Source: Bacteroidetes bacterium UBA6221 (lineage in GTDB: Bacteria > Bacteroidota > Bacteroidia > Chitinophagales > Chitinophagaceae). From it: a DNA stretch of 64,000 bases. The DNA is taken from contig DISB01000009.1 of NCBI GenBank assembly GCA_002421685.1, positions 101,140 to 165,139 on the forward strand, read 5' to 3'. Shown in pieces: positions 26,037 to 34,418 of this stretch. The position numbers and the translations under genes were made by a program. The notes beneath the pieces are model-generated. The model did not search any database. It was not told where the DNA came from and was given only the letters and a program-made list of their open reading frames with translations. Numbering within the stretch: the stretch's first letter is position 1; the number at the start of each line of letters is the position of its first letter.

Positions 26037-28247
26037 ATGTCGAATAAGAAAAAGCAAACAGGAAAAATTATTCTAAAAGACACCCCGGACTTGGGGGCGT
26101 CAACTGTCAACAGGAAGACGGTAGAGACTGTGATGCCTGGAATTAATCTGCAGTTGTGGACGAGGATATTCCTGGTCAGCCTTATTGCGGTATTTGTATT
26201 GATGACCGGGATGAGTTTTGGATTCGGTCTTTCGGGCGACGAAGTGGATATGAACGAGTACGGCAAGGCTATACTTAAGTATTTTACCACGTTGGGGCAG
26301 GATGATACAGTATTGCATCTGCCACGGAGTATAGACCGCGATGGGGTATTAATGTACTATGGTGGCTTTTTTGACCTCATATGCGCTATCGTGAATACTT
26401 TTTCACCTTTTGATGAATATACTACCCGCCATATACTGAATGCATGGGCAGGTTTTATTGCTATATACTTCAGTGCCAGGATTACGACTTTGGTGGCAGA
26501 CAAAAGGGTGGCCACCCTTTGTGTATGGCTGATGGCTCTGTCTCCCTTCTTCCTGGGACATGCTATGAATAATCCGAAAGACATACCCCTGGCTGCAGCA
26601 TATATAACTTCTATATATTTTATTATCCGCTTCTTTGGTAAATTTCCTGGTGTAAAGTGGACTGATTATCTCTGGGTAGTACTTTGTATTGGTATCACCA
26701 TCAATGTACGTGTCGCGGGCATATTGTTGATACCATACCTGTTTGTTTATGCAGGTTTTATGTATTTATCCAGTGCGTTTTCAAAAAGTGATAAAGTTAA
26801 GCTTGGTGATTATGCGAAACCGGTATTGCTCATCTCTATCCTGGGATACCTGGCAGGCAGTCTGTTCTGGCCATACGCGCAACAAAATCCTCTGAGCAAC
26901 CCGTTGAATGCGCTTAGTGAAATGAGTAATTTTAAAATAAATCTTGCGCAAATATGGGAGGGGGAGAAGGTCATGTCGGGCGAGCTACCCTCATCCTACC
27001 TGGTCAAGAGTTTTTTTATAACCAATACATACGCGTTACTGGCCGGGCTGATATTCTTTTTCCTGTTTATAAGGAGAGCCTCCCAAAGCAAAATATCTAA
27101 GATTACGTATTTTATCGCCTTTACAGCGCTATTCCCGTTGTTCTATATTATTTACAAGAAGTCCAATGTCTACCATGCGTGGCGGCATGTGCTTTTTATA
27201 TTCCCTTCCATAGCTGTGATGGCGTCGCTCGGCTGGTACTATGTGAATCAATATATTGCAGAGACCTGGCGCAAAGGCCTCGCAGGCTTTGGTATTGCAG
27301 CGCTCTTACTCATCGAACCGGTAGTGTTCATTGTATCAACATATCCCAATACTGTTACTTATCACAACGCCTTTGTAGGTGGGGTGAAAGGCGCATATGG
27401 CAACTATGAGGTAGATTATTATTACAATAGTGTCAAGCAGTGCCTTGATAAGTTTATTAAAGATGAATTGCCTAAATATAAGCCTACTGATACCATATTG
27501 GTGGCGAGCAATGCCATGCACCTTATAGCGCCTGGTTTGAAGAAGTATAAGAATGTAAAGGTCGATTATGTGCGCTATCACGAAAAAGACCAACGCGCAT
27601 GGGATTATGCTATATTCCACATTGCACTTATTCCGCTGGATGTAATTCAATCGGAAAACTGGGTACCGGCTTCAGCCATATATACGGCTGATGTAAAAGG
27701 AAAGCCCTTATGTATCCTTCTCAAACGGGAATCGCAGGACGACATGCTGGGCTTTAAGGCTTTGGAAAGTGGGAACAAGGAACTTGCACTGACACATTTC
27801 AGGAAATACCTGGCAAAGGACAATGCAAACGTAAATGTTTTGAATGCTACGGCCAGGGTACTAATGGAAATGAACCAAATGGACAGTGCCTATGTCTATG
27901 CAACACGTGCCTATAGCCTGGATAAAACAGGTATAGAAACCAAACGCGTTTATGGAATGGCCCTTGCCTATAAGGGTGAAGGTGAAAAGGCAAGGTCCAT
28001 CTTCAAAGAGATAGTGGCCGAACGACCGGATTTTATTATGGGCTATTATTATATGGCTATGGTGGAAAAGAATATGGGGCTATACCAGGAAGCGCTGGCA
28101 AACTTTGACAGGGTAGCCAAAACTTATGGACAACAGGAACCATCAATTGCAGCGGAATGCTATATTCACATGGGGGATATATTTAAAATGAAGGGGGACT
28201 TGTCGCAAGCTGACAATATGTATCAAAAGGCCCGGGGGCTGCGGTAG
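26037..28247 (+). CDS. Polytopic GT-C-type membrane protein with C-terminal TPR repeats
   Basis: The 736-residue protein has a first transmembrane helix near residues 37-58 followed by a GLSGDEVDMNEY loop, an acidic motif in the first external loop as in GT39/GT-C enzymes. About ten further helices follow, including NNPKDIPLAAAY, and then a periplasmic region. Residues about 580-736 form tetratricopeptide repeats (ALESGNKELALTHFRKYLAK and similar). GT-C enzymes transfer sugars from polyprenyl-phosphate donors, which fits the GT2 and glf genes upstream. The TPR part may hold a partner or acceptor protein. Confidence 0.7.
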   Translation: MSNKKKQTGKIILKDTPDLGASTVNRKTVETVMPGINLQLWTRIFLVSLIAVFVLMTGMSFGFGLSGDEVDMNEYGKAILKYFTTLGQDDTVLHLPRSIDRDGVLMYYGGFFDLICAIVNTFSPFDEYTTRHILNAWAGFIAIYFSARITTLVADKRVATLCVWLMALSPFFLGHAMNNPKDIPLAAAYITSIYFIIRFFGKFPGVKWTDYLWVVLCIGITINVRVAGILLIPYLFVYAGFMYLSSAFSKSDKVKLGDYAKPVLLISILGYLAGSLFWPYAQQNPLSNPLNALSEMSNFKINLAQIWEGEKVMSGELPSSYLVKSFFITNTYALLAGLIFFFLFIRRASQSKISKITYFIAFTALFPLFYIIYKKSNVYHAWRHVLFIFPSIAVMASLGWYYVNQYIAETWRKGLAGFGIAALLLIEPVVFIVSTYPNTVTYHNAFVGGVKGAYGNYEVDYYYNSVKQCLDKFIKDELPKYKPTDTILVASNAMHLIAPGLKKYKNVKVDYVRYHEKDQRAWDYAIFHIALIPLDVIQSENWVPASAIYTADVKGKPLCILLKRESQDDMLGFKALESGNKELALTHFRKYLAKDNANVNVLNATARVLMEMNQMDSAYVYATRAYSLDKTGIETKRVYGMALAYKGEGEKARSIFKEIVAERPDFIMGYYYMAMVEKNMGLYQEALANFDRVAKTYGQQEPSIAAECYIHMGDIFKMKGDLSQADNMYQKARGLR

Positions 28248-28255
28248 CTTTGTAA

Positions 28256-28399
28256 TCAGGCATTCAGTACTATGAAAATAGCTACAAACGCATAAACGGC
28301 CACAAGTGCTATTGTTATCCACCTGGTCTTGGCCTGGTTATGTTTCAACGGTAGTTTGAAGGACATATGAATATTCTTTCTCTTGTTATTCGTCTGCAT
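28256..28399 (-). CDS. Possible 47-residue single-pass membrane protein
   Basis: A minus-strand frame from ATG at 28399 encodes 47 residues: a basic, polar N-terminus (MQTNNKRKNIHMSFKLPLKH) and one hydrophobic C-terminal helix (WITIALVAVYAFVAIFIVLN). It lies in an otherwise empty 299-bp gap and converges with the GT-C gene. Small tail-anchored proteins of this kind are often missed. No homologue could be named and no -7 element was recognised, so it remains a candidate. Confidence 0.45.
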   Translation of the reverse strand: MQTNNKRKNIHMSFKLPLKHNQAKTRWITIALVAVYAFVAIFIVLNA

Positions 28400-28546
28400 C
28401 GCTTATCCTGTTTGCAGCCCGAACGTTATAATAACGTAACCGGCTAAGTATTTATTATTCTTCCACAGAAAATATTGAAACAAATATTGAGCCAAACTGA
28501 GACAGGTAAGATTGTCCGGGCAAAAATTTAGGGATAATTAATAATT

Positions 28547-29503
28547 CTATTGTTTAACAGGTTGTTTCTCAGCTAACCATTGTTCTATAGCGGCCTGGTT
28601 CATCGAAACGTAGTCAAGCCTTGCTTCTACCCATCCGTTGTTGACCATGAATATCGCCGGCCAGCTATATCCTGCTACCGCTGTAAAATCATCGGCTTTG
28701 AGGCGCATGTGGGGGATATTTTTGGCATTGGTCTCTTTCCAGTATTGTGGTAGGTATTTTTCGCTGCCGGCATACACTATATGAAAAGGTAGAGAGGGGT
28801 TCTTTTCTTTCATAATATGCATCTTGTAGGCGGCTATTTTGCAGTGCGGGCAAGTAAGGCTAACAAAAGCAATGATATGTTTACCTTGGTATAGGTCAAC
28901 CTGCGGCGCATCAGTTTTACCCGGCGTATACAAAGCAGACAGATCTATCTTATATCTGTCTTTTTGCAGCCATGATGGCTGGCTTGGGGGAAGGGGATAG
29001 TAAAAATAGGGAGATACCGTAATGGCGATGAACAATATCGGCGTCGTCCATTTGGCCCATTTAAACTGCAGGCCAGTGTGATATTTAAGCAAAATGAACA
29101 GTACAGCCATTAGTATAATGTTCTTTATGAGGGATGAAGCCGGGCTCATCCATACCTTGTCGCCAAAGCAGCCACAGTTGATGTCATTCCCTACTGCGGC
29201 CCATAAGTAAATCAGGTATATGCTAAATGCTATGAGTAAGGCCAGCGCTACTTTCAATACCCATTTGCGATGGCCGTACAGGTGCGCTATCAGTAATGCA
29301 CCTAAGGCAAACTCCATGCCTACAAGGATGCGGGAGCTGTGCACAGCCAATTGCCAGGGGAAGCTGATGTATTCGACAATGGTATATTGAAAGCGTTCAA
29401 AGCCCTCTATGGAATATGTTTTTGTGAATGCTGAATACAGGAATAACGCACCGGTCAGTATCGACAGTAACGAAAGCAGGACATTTTTTAAGTATTGTTG
29501 CAT
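28547..29503 (-). CDS. MauE/DoxX-type membrane protein fused to a thioredoxin-like domain
   Basis: The 318-residue protein has four to five transmembrane helices in the first 165 residues with the motif NCGCFGD in a loop, as in MauE/VKOR-like redox membrane proteins. A periplasmic thioredoxin-like domain follows with SLTCPHCKIAAY (C-P-H-C). The two Cys pairs suggest relay of electrons between quinone or cytoplasm and periplasmic thiols. It lies behind a Cys-rich lipoprotein gene on the same strand, with a terminator hairpin between them. Direction of electron flow and partners are unknown. Confidence 0.8.
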   Translation of the reverse strand: MQQYLKNVLLSLLSILTGALFLYSAFTKTYSIEGFERFQYTIVEYISFPWQLAVHSSRILVGMEFALGALLIAHLYGHRKWVLKVALALLIAFSIYLIYLWAAVGNDINCGCFGDKVWMSPASSLIKNIILMAVLFILLKYHTGLQFKWAKWTTPILFIAITVSPYFYYPLPPSQPSWLQKDRYKIDLSALYTPGKTDAPQVDLYQGKHIIAFVSLTCPHCKIAAYKMHIMKEKNPSLPFHIVYAGSEKYLPQYWKETNAKNIPHMRLKADDFTAVAGYSWPAIFMVNNGWVEARLDYVSMNQAAIEQWLAEKQPVKQ

Positions 29504-29528
29504 ATGGGTAAAAATAGGCTACAAAAAT

Positions 29529-29560
29529 AAAAAGGACACCTTGATATAGGCGCCCTTTTT
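29529..29560 (-). terminator. Hairpin between lipoprotein B and the MauE-thioredoxin gene
   Basis: AAAAAGGACACC and GGCGCCCTTTTT form a 12-bp stem (two G-U pairs on the minus strand) with an 8-nt loop and a T-run on the minus strand. Confidence 0.7.
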
Positions 29561-29579
29561 ATAAAATAATGTGATTCAA

Positions 29580-29792
29580 TTATTTCAGACTGCAGCTTCC
29601 GCCGTCGGCTTTCCATGTTGTGTTGGCTGCATCGCAACTTGTTTTAGCAGATGATTTTGCAACTTTAGGGTAGGTATACGTAAAATCAACGTTACCATCT
29701 TTGTCTTTACACTCGCAAGACCAGTCTTTTTTGCAAGATGTAAATGCAACTGCTAACAGCGCTACCATTACGATTGGGGCAAATTTTTTCAT
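29580..29792 (-). CDS. Small Cys-rich lipoprotein B (SCKK-x-W-x-C-x-C family)
   Basis: The 70-residue product has a signal peptide ending in lipobox AFTSC, then KKDWSCECKD, a 24-residue spacer, SSAKTSC and GGSCSLK at the end. The cysteine layout is the same as in lipoproteins A (6334-6537) and C (31429-31647). It is probably anchored in an envelope membrane with two disulfides or a bound metal. The ATG at 29792 is chosen because it begins the signal peptide; the longer frame has a meaningless N-terminus. A promoter is present upstream. Confidence 0.75.
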   Translation of the reverse strand: MKKFAPIVMVALLAVAFTSCKKDWSCECKDKDGNVDFTYTYPKVAKSSAKTSCDAANTTWKADGGSCSLK

Positions 29793-29817
29793 AAGTATGA
29801 TTTTTAAAGTTAATGAA

Positions 29818-29846
29818 CAAATATAATAGCAATTTTCTAAAAACAA
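29818..29846 (-). promoter_or_regulatory. Promoter of lipoprotein B
   Basis: On the minus strand TTG (29844-29846) is followed after 18 bp by TATATTTG (29818-29825), close to the phylum consensus, 25 nt before the ATG. Confidence 0.6.
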
Positions 29847-30162
29847 TAGCCCATAACGATTTTTTTTATGCCAATTGTTTGCTGAATAAACTGCAAAATC
29901 AACAGTACAAAAGTAAATAAGAATTCTCCCGGCTAAATACCATTATAGTGGTAATTTGATATACGTGGCAGTACGGATATACAATATATGTTTGTAATTT
30001 AGCATATTTTAAAATTGTTACATCTGTCGCCTGTGGCTGACATGAAATACGCCCCCGTTTTATAGCAGTGACACATTTATACCCCCAAATGGGTGTCATC
30101 CCTTCCATGATAATTGGCTATATTAGCGGCCATCAGTTAAAATAATATCCAATATACTTACA
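29847..30162. other. Intergenic region before the C1 peptidase gene
   Basis: This AT-rich stretch has no convincing gene. It contains an inverted repeat TGACAC...GTGTCA (30069-30074 and 30093-30098) that could be an operator for the downstream peptidase gene. No exact -7 element was found in front of 30163. Confidence 0.35.
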
Positions 30163-31350
30163 ATGAAGAAATTTGCATTACTCATGGCGCTGGCGCTGCC
30201 CCTGTGTACGCTGGCGCAGGACGATCTTATTAATAAGATAAAGGACAATAAGAACGACAGCGCTAAAAAGAAATTTGAATTCAAACACATCATCAACCTG
30301 GAAACCACTGACGTAAAAAACCAGGGCAAATCGGGCACTTGCTGGAGCTACAGCACCAATTCCTTCCTGGAAAGTGAAATGATACGCATGGGCAAAAAGC
30401 CGGTGGATATTGCGGAAATATATACCGCACGCTGCGTGTACAAAGAGCGCGCCGATGCCTTTGTACGCATGCACGGCGAGTTTTCTTATGGCGACGGCGG
30501 CGCCTGCCACGATGTAATAAATATGTACGCCAAATACGGCGCACTGCCGCAAAGCATGTACAGTGGCCTGAACTACGGAACGGACAAAAACGTATTCGGC
30601 GAAATGCAGGGTATCTTGAAGGCTATGCTGGATGTCGTGGTGAAAAACCCCAACAAACGTGTAACGCCCAACTGGAAAAAAGCCTTTGAAGGCGTACTAG
30701 ATGCTTATCTCGGTCCGGTGCCGGAGAGTTTTCAGTACAACGGCAGACTGTACACGCCTAAAACTTTCGCACGCGAGGTAGTAGGCATCAATCCGCAGGA
30801 CTATATAGAGTTCTCATCATTCAGCTACCAGCCTTATTACGAAAAAACTATGCTGATGGTGCCTGATAACTGGAGCCTGGATAAAGTGTACAACATACCC
30901 ATGAACGATATGATACCCATTATAGACAATGCCTTGAAAAATGGATATACCGTTGCCTGGGCTACCGACGTGAGCGAGAAATATTTCAGCTGGAAGAATG
31001 GCGTGGCCTATGTGCCCGATATGAGCTGGAATGAAATACAGGAATTGAAAGAAGACGAACTGAAAGAACTGTTTAACGGTCCTAAAAAAGACAGGAAAAT
31101 AACAGAAGAAATGCGCCAGGAAGCATTTGACGACTATACCACTACCGACGACCACGGTATGCACATAGTAGGCATGGCTAAAGACCAGGACGGTAAAGAG
31201 TACTATATTGTAAAGAACTCGTGGGGCGAAAAGAACGATTATAAAGGATATATCTACGTAACCAAGCCTTACGTGCAATACAAGACGACTGCCTTCCTGG
31301 TACACAAAGGGGCTGTGCCGGCAAGCGTCATGAAAAAGTTGAAAAGCTAA
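30163..31350 (+). CDS. Secreted C1 family cysteine peptidase (aminopeptidase C/bleomycin hydrolase-like)
   Basis: The 395-residue protein has a signal peptide (MKKFALLMALALPLCTLAQ). Papain-like catalytic residues are visible: Gln in KNQGKSGTCW with Cys60, His331 in DHGMHIVG and Asn352 in IVKNSWGEKN. The order and the distance between Cys and His match the PepC/bleomycin hydrolase subfamily (C1B). Those enzymes are usually cytoplasmic hexamers, so a signal peptide marks this as an exported form. It has its own terminator. Confidence 0.88.
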   Translation: MKKFALLMALALPLCTLAQDDLINKIKDNKNDSAKKKFEFKHIINLETTDVKNQGKSGTCWSYSTNSFLESEMIRMGKKPVDIAEIYTARCVYKERADAFVRMHGEFSYGDGGACHDVINMYAKYGALPQSMYSGLNYGTDKNVFGEMQGILKAMLDVVVKNPNKRVTPNWKKAFEGVLDAYLGPVPESFQYNGRLYTPKTFAREVVGINPQDYIEFSSFSYQPYYEKTMLMVPDNWSLDKVYNIPMNDMIPIIDNALKNGYTVAWATDVSEKYFSWKNGVAYVPDMSWNEIQELKEDELKELFNGPKKDRKITEEMRQEAFDDYTTTDDHGMHIVGMAKDQDGKEYYIVKNSWGEKNDYKGYIYVTKPYVQYKTTAFLVHKGAVPASVMKKLKS

Positions 31351-31379
31351 ATAAGGGATACAGAACAGGAAACGAAATG

Positions 31380-31408
31380 GGGGTGCGCAGTGCACCCCTT
31401 ATTTTTTT
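31380..31408 (+). terminator. Terminator behind the C1 peptidase gene
   Basis: GGGGTGC (31380-31386) pairs with GCACCCC (31392-31398), followed by TTATTTTTTT. Confidence 0.8.
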
Positions 31409-31428
31409 AAAAAGCTTTGCTGCGCGCG

Positions 31429-31647
31429 CTATTCCAGGTTGCACACATAATCCATGCCCGTGTACAAGCCGCGTTGCGGTTGTGTTTCGCACTCTTCTTT
31501 AGCTTTCTTTTTGGTATCTTTTATTTCAAAAGAAGGCGTAGTGTGGTTCAGCGCTGGATTATAGCAACTACACCTGTACGTCTTTTTGCACGACGTGAAA
31601 GCGATAGCGGCAAAAGCCATTATGAAAACAACAGTATAGCCTTTCAT
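31429..31647 (-). CDS. Small Cys-rich lipoprotein C (SCKK-x-Y-x-C-x-C family)
   Basis: The 72-residue product has a signal peptide with lipobox AFTSC, then KKTYRCSC, a 24-residue spacer, KKAKEEC and a Cys three residues from the end. It matches the pattern of lipoproteins A and B but is more diverged (Tyr instead of Trp). It is convergent with the C1 peptidase gene and divergent from the FKBP gene. Function is unknown; a structural or redox role in the envelope is inferred from the paired cysteines. Confidence 0.7.
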   Translation of the reverse strand: MKGYTVVFIMAFAAIAFTSCKKTYRCSCYNPALNHTTPSFEIKDTKKKAKEECETQPQRGLYTGMDYVCNLE

Positions 31648-31730
31648 TTTTCTTTGAGTATTTTTTTAAAAATATGAAAACCTTTCCCGGTTTACAAATT
31701 CAGATGCCTATTTTCGTGGAAATAACGGTA

Positions 31731-32165
31731 ATGGGTATAGCAGATAAACTAAGGTTGATGAAACAGGCAAAGGCGGATGAAAATCTGAAAGCGGGACATA
31801 TGTTCCTGGCTGAGAACAAGAAGAGGGCAGGGGTGACCGAACTGCCCAGCGGCCTGCAATACGAGGTGGTTTCAGAAGGCAAGGGCGAAAAACCTACGCC
31901 ATACAACAAAGTTACCTGCCATTATCATGGCACACTTATAAACGGGACTGTTTTTGACAGCTCGGTAAGGCGCGGCAACCCCGCCACTTTTCCTCTCAAT
32001 ATGGTAATTGCCGGATGGACGGAAGGCCTGCAACTAATGGGCGTGGGCAGCAAGTACCGTTTCTTCATACCCCCGCACCTGGCCTACGGAGACAGGCAGG
32101 TGAGCGCAGAGATAGGCCCTAACAGCACATTGATCTTTGAAGTGGAATTGCTGGGAATTAACTGA
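31731..32165 (+). CDS. FKBP-type peptidyl-prolyl cis-trans isomerase
   Basis: The 144-residue protein has an N-terminal helix (ADKLRLMKQAKADENLKAG) and a C-terminal FKBP domain with VTCHYHGTLINGTVFDSS, VIAGWTEGLQLM and IPPHLAYGDR. It catalyses prolyl isomerisation during folding. The start at 31731 gives the usual FklB-like N-terminus without a signal peptide and lies 13 nt behind a near -7 element (TATTTTCG); an upstream in-frame ATG at 31674 seems too far. The product is then cytoplasmic. Confidence 0.88.
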   Translation: MGIADKLRLMKQAKADENLKAGHMFLAENKKRAGVTELPSGLQYEVVSEGKGEKPTPYNKVTCHYHGTLINGTVFDSSVRRGNPATFPLNMVIAGWTEGLQLMGVGSKYRFFIPPHLAYGDRQVSAEIGPNSTLIFEVELLGIN

Positions 32166-32169
32166 TGCT

Positions 32170-32718
32170 TTATTGCTGGGTAGCGGTGTAGATAACCTCT
32201 ACTGAATAGGTACCCGCAGGAAATTCAAAACCGGGGTCTGCTTTGTATTGTACGGCAAAGATGTTATCGCCGCCAGGCGTACCGTCGTTGATGAACTTTT
32301 TATTGCTCTTCGACATGTTGGAGTACTTATTGTTTACCGCGCTGGGCACTGAACCGCCTGTATTATTGCTTACTACTTTTATCTTCAGTTTGTTCACGTT
32401 CATCTTGGGGTCCTTGCTCTCGGGGCCGCTGTATGCAAACCGGCTTGCACTGGTTTTTGCAAAAACGTCAAACTTTTTATTGGAACGGATTTTCATTTCT
32501 ACCAGTGAAGATTCAACCCCGTTGGCGTAGTCGTTTACATTATTAAAGGTCAGGCTTACTTCACTTTGGGAGGTTCCGCCGGCATTGAATGTGATATCTA
32601 TAGCGTTGCTCATTACGAGCCTGGTAGATTGAGAAGCGGAACCGGCCTCATTATCCTGCCCTGCGGCGATGTTCACCGCCCCGGCTGCAAGTAATAATAT
32701 GAGTCTTATCTTTTTCAT
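32170..32718 (-). CDS. Secreted protein of unknown function
   Basis: The 182-residue protein has a signal peptide (MKKIRLILLLAAGAVNIAAG) and a beta-rich body. The C-terminal FPAGTYSVEVIYTATQQ resembles the last strand of WxL or fimbrial-type secreted domains (PAGTYSxxVxYT), which suggests a surface or pilus-like beta-sandwich. That likeness is weak evidence. It is convergent with the FKBP gene, only 4 nt apart. Confidence 0.6.
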   Translation of the reverse strand: MKKIRLILLLAAGAVNIAAGQDNEAGSASQSTRLVMSNAIDITFNAGGTSQSEVSLTFNNVNDYANGVESSLVEMKIRSNKKFDVFAKTSASRFAYSGPESKDPKMNVNKLKIKVVSNNTGGSVPSAVNNKYSNMSKSNKKFINDGTPGGDNIFAVQYKADPGFEFPAGTYSVEVIYTATQQ

Positions 32719-33075
32719 TTCTATCCTTTATATAAAACCGGGTATTCCGTCCCGGTGTAATGCAAAGATGCAACCCCGATGGTACGCATTCAAAAAAATG
32801 CGCTCCTGTTAACCCTTGCTTGACATGCTGTTAACAGGCAGATAACAACCGGTATAGGTCAAACCTTAATATATCATGTTGATTATTAACTGTTTACGAT
32901 GGTCCTTTTTTCTCGACTGCGTGTATATGTTGCCCACTTGTTAACCGAACCTTTTTGAACATTCATCATAATCTGCGGTTATAAATCTTGATAATACAAT
33001 GATATGAAACGAATATTGATGTTTATACAATAGTTTACTACCTTTGTATATACATTAATTAAAATAGAAAAGCTT
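32719..33075. other. 357-bp divergent intergenic region upstream of yceI
   Basis: No gene is seen. It holds the yceI promoter at its right end and a CATCTTTG near 32762-32770 (minus strand) that is one base off the -7 consensus and may serve the secreted-protein gene. Confidence 0.45.
33016..33046 (+). promoter_or_regulatory. Promoter of the yceI gene
   Basis: TTG (33016-33018) and TACCTTTG (33039-33046) are separated by 20 bp; the ATG follows 29 nt later. Confidence 0.7.
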
Positions 33076-33606
33076 ATGGCACAGACAAAATGGGCATTAG
33101 ACCCTTCGCACAGCGAAATCCAGTTTAAGGTGAAACACCTGATGATAACAACCGTTACAGGTTATTTCAAAAGTTTTGACGCATCGGCCACCACGGACGG
33201 TGAAGATTTCACGACAGGAGACATCAGCTTCAGCGCAGACATAAATTCGATAGATACCAATAGCGAGCAAAGGGACGGGCATCTGAAGTCGCCGGACTTC
33301 TTTGATGCGGGTAATCACCCTAAAATGATATTTTCCAACGGCAAGTTGGCAGGCAGTGGTGACGAGTACACCCTGCATGGCGACCTTACTATACGCGGTA
33401 ATACAAAACCGGTACAACTGAAAGTGGAATACGGCGGTATAGCCCAGGACCCATATGGACAAACCAAAGCAGGTTTTACACTGAATGGTAAAATCAGCCG
33501 TAAAGAATTTGGCCTGACATGGGATGCGGTAACAGAAGCCGGCAATGTAGTAGTAAGCGACGACGTAAGGATAAACGCAGAGATACAGTTAGTGAAACAA
33601 GGATAA
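33076..33606 (+). CDS. YceI family (lipocalin-like, isoprenoid-binding) protein
   Basis: The 176-residue protein has the family pattern WALDPSHSEIQFKVKHLMIT, HLKSPDFFDAGNHPKMIF and NGKISRKEFGLTWD. YceI proteins form an extended lipocalin-like barrel that binds polyisoprenoids or amphiphiles. This copy has no signal peptide, so it is probably cytoplasmic, as in some other Bacteroidota copies. It is transcribed alone with a good promoter and terminator. Confidence 0.92.
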   Translation: MAQTKWALDPSHSEIQFKVKHLMITTVTGYFKSFDASATTDGEDFTTGDISFSADINSIDTNSEQRDGHLKSPDFFDAGNHPKMIFSNGKLAGSGDEYTLHGDLTIRGNTKPVQLKVEYGGIAQDPYGQTKAGFTLNGKISRKEFGLTWDAVTEAGNVVVSDDVRINAEIQLVKQG

Positions 33607-33637
33607 TAAATGAGTAGTGTGATTAGTGTGGTTTTTT

Positions 33638-33673
33638 AGGGTGGGGTAGCTTCGGTTGCTTCACCCTTTTTTA
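33638..33673 (+). terminator. Terminator with TTCG tetraloop behind yceI
   Basis: AGGGTGGGGTAGC (33638-33650) pairs with GTTGCTTCACCCT (33655-33667) through a TTCG loop, with four G-U pairs, then TTTTTT. The stop codon of the convergent gene lies inside the stem. Confidence 0.75.
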
Positions 33674-34179
33674 TTTAATGCAACGAGAATTTTGCTGTGA
33701 AATGTATAGATATCTCCGGCATAAAACAGCTTTAATAAAAAAGGAACGATTGAGAAAAAAAGTGAGACAGCCGGCAGTACAAGTACTGAATAGTCATCAT
33801 GTTTAATTCCTTCAATGAGAAAAAATAAGACGAATATCCAGGCAAATAACATAAAGCCAAAATATACTGAGAGATACATCCTTAAATACGGATTATCGAG
33901 CACATATTCAATGGTTATTACGGTATTTGTCGGCTTTGTATAGATACTGCCATATGCGTCTATGTAAAACGTTCCGTTCCTTATTCCCTTATAGGTACGT
34001 TCGGCGTTGAATGACCTCTCACCTGGAAAGTAGCTGATATAATCAAAACGATTATCTGGTAAATCAGGTGTATTTTTATACTGGAAATTCAGTTTATCCA
34101 ATTTTTTTTGGATCTCTGGTTCTGTCAGTAAGGTTGTAATGGTTTTATACCGCCTGATAGGGAAGAACAATGATTTCAT
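33661..34179 (-). CDS. Membrane protein of unknown function
   Basis: The 172-residue protein has a soluble N-terminal half (EPEIQKKLDKLNFQYKNTPD) and two hydrophobic segments in the C-terminal half (YFGFMLFAWIFVLFFLIEG and VLVLPAVSLFFSIVPFLLKL). I do not recognise a family. It is more AT-rich than its neighbours. It lies 4 nt downstream of the PspC-like gene on the same strand, so the two are probably co-transcribed. Confidence 0.6.
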   Translation of the reverse strand: MKSLFFPIRRYKTITTLLTEPEIQKKLDKLNFQYKNTPDLPDNRFDYISYFPGERSFNAERTYKGIRNGTFYIDAYGSIYTKPTNTVITIEYVLDNPYLRMYLSVYFGFMLFAWIFVLFFLIEGIKHDDYSVLVLPAVSLFFSIVPFLLKLFYAGDIYTFHSKILVALNKKG

Positions 34180-34183
34180 TTAC

Positions 34184-34414
34184 TCATAACCACTTAAACG
34201 GGTTCCTTCGCGTCATAAGGATGTAGCGCTTCATGTTCATCCAGAAGGCTAATACCATATATACAATAATAGGTGAGCCCAGCGTAAGGAAAGAAATGTA
34301 GATGAACCACAGCCTGATGCGGGAAGTAGCTACGCCCAGGCGCTCGCCTATGGCAGCGCATACCCCGAAGGCTTTCCATTCAATAAAATCTTTTATTTCG
34401 TACAGGCGGCTCAT
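34184..34414 (-). CDS. PspC-domain small membrane protein
   Basis: The 76-residue protein has the PspC core: FGVCAAIGERLGVATSRIRL followed by one or two membrane helices (LWFIYISFLTLGSPIIVYMV). PspC proteins take part in envelope-stress responses in some bacteria; in this phylum their role is unclear. The ATG at 34414 lies only 4 nt behind a perfect -7 element; the longer frame starting at 34450 would place its start upstream of that promoter element and is rejected. Confidence 0.8.
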   Translation of the reverse strand: MSRLYEIKDFIEWKAFGVCAAIGERLGVATSRIRLWFIYISFLTLGSPIIVYMVLAFWMNMKRYILMTRRNPFKWL

Positions 34415-34418
34415 AAGG

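Noticed and set aside
29899..30108. 69-residue minus-strand open frame before the C1 peptidase gene
   Set aside because: Composition is unlike a protein from this genome and no motif or promoter supports it.
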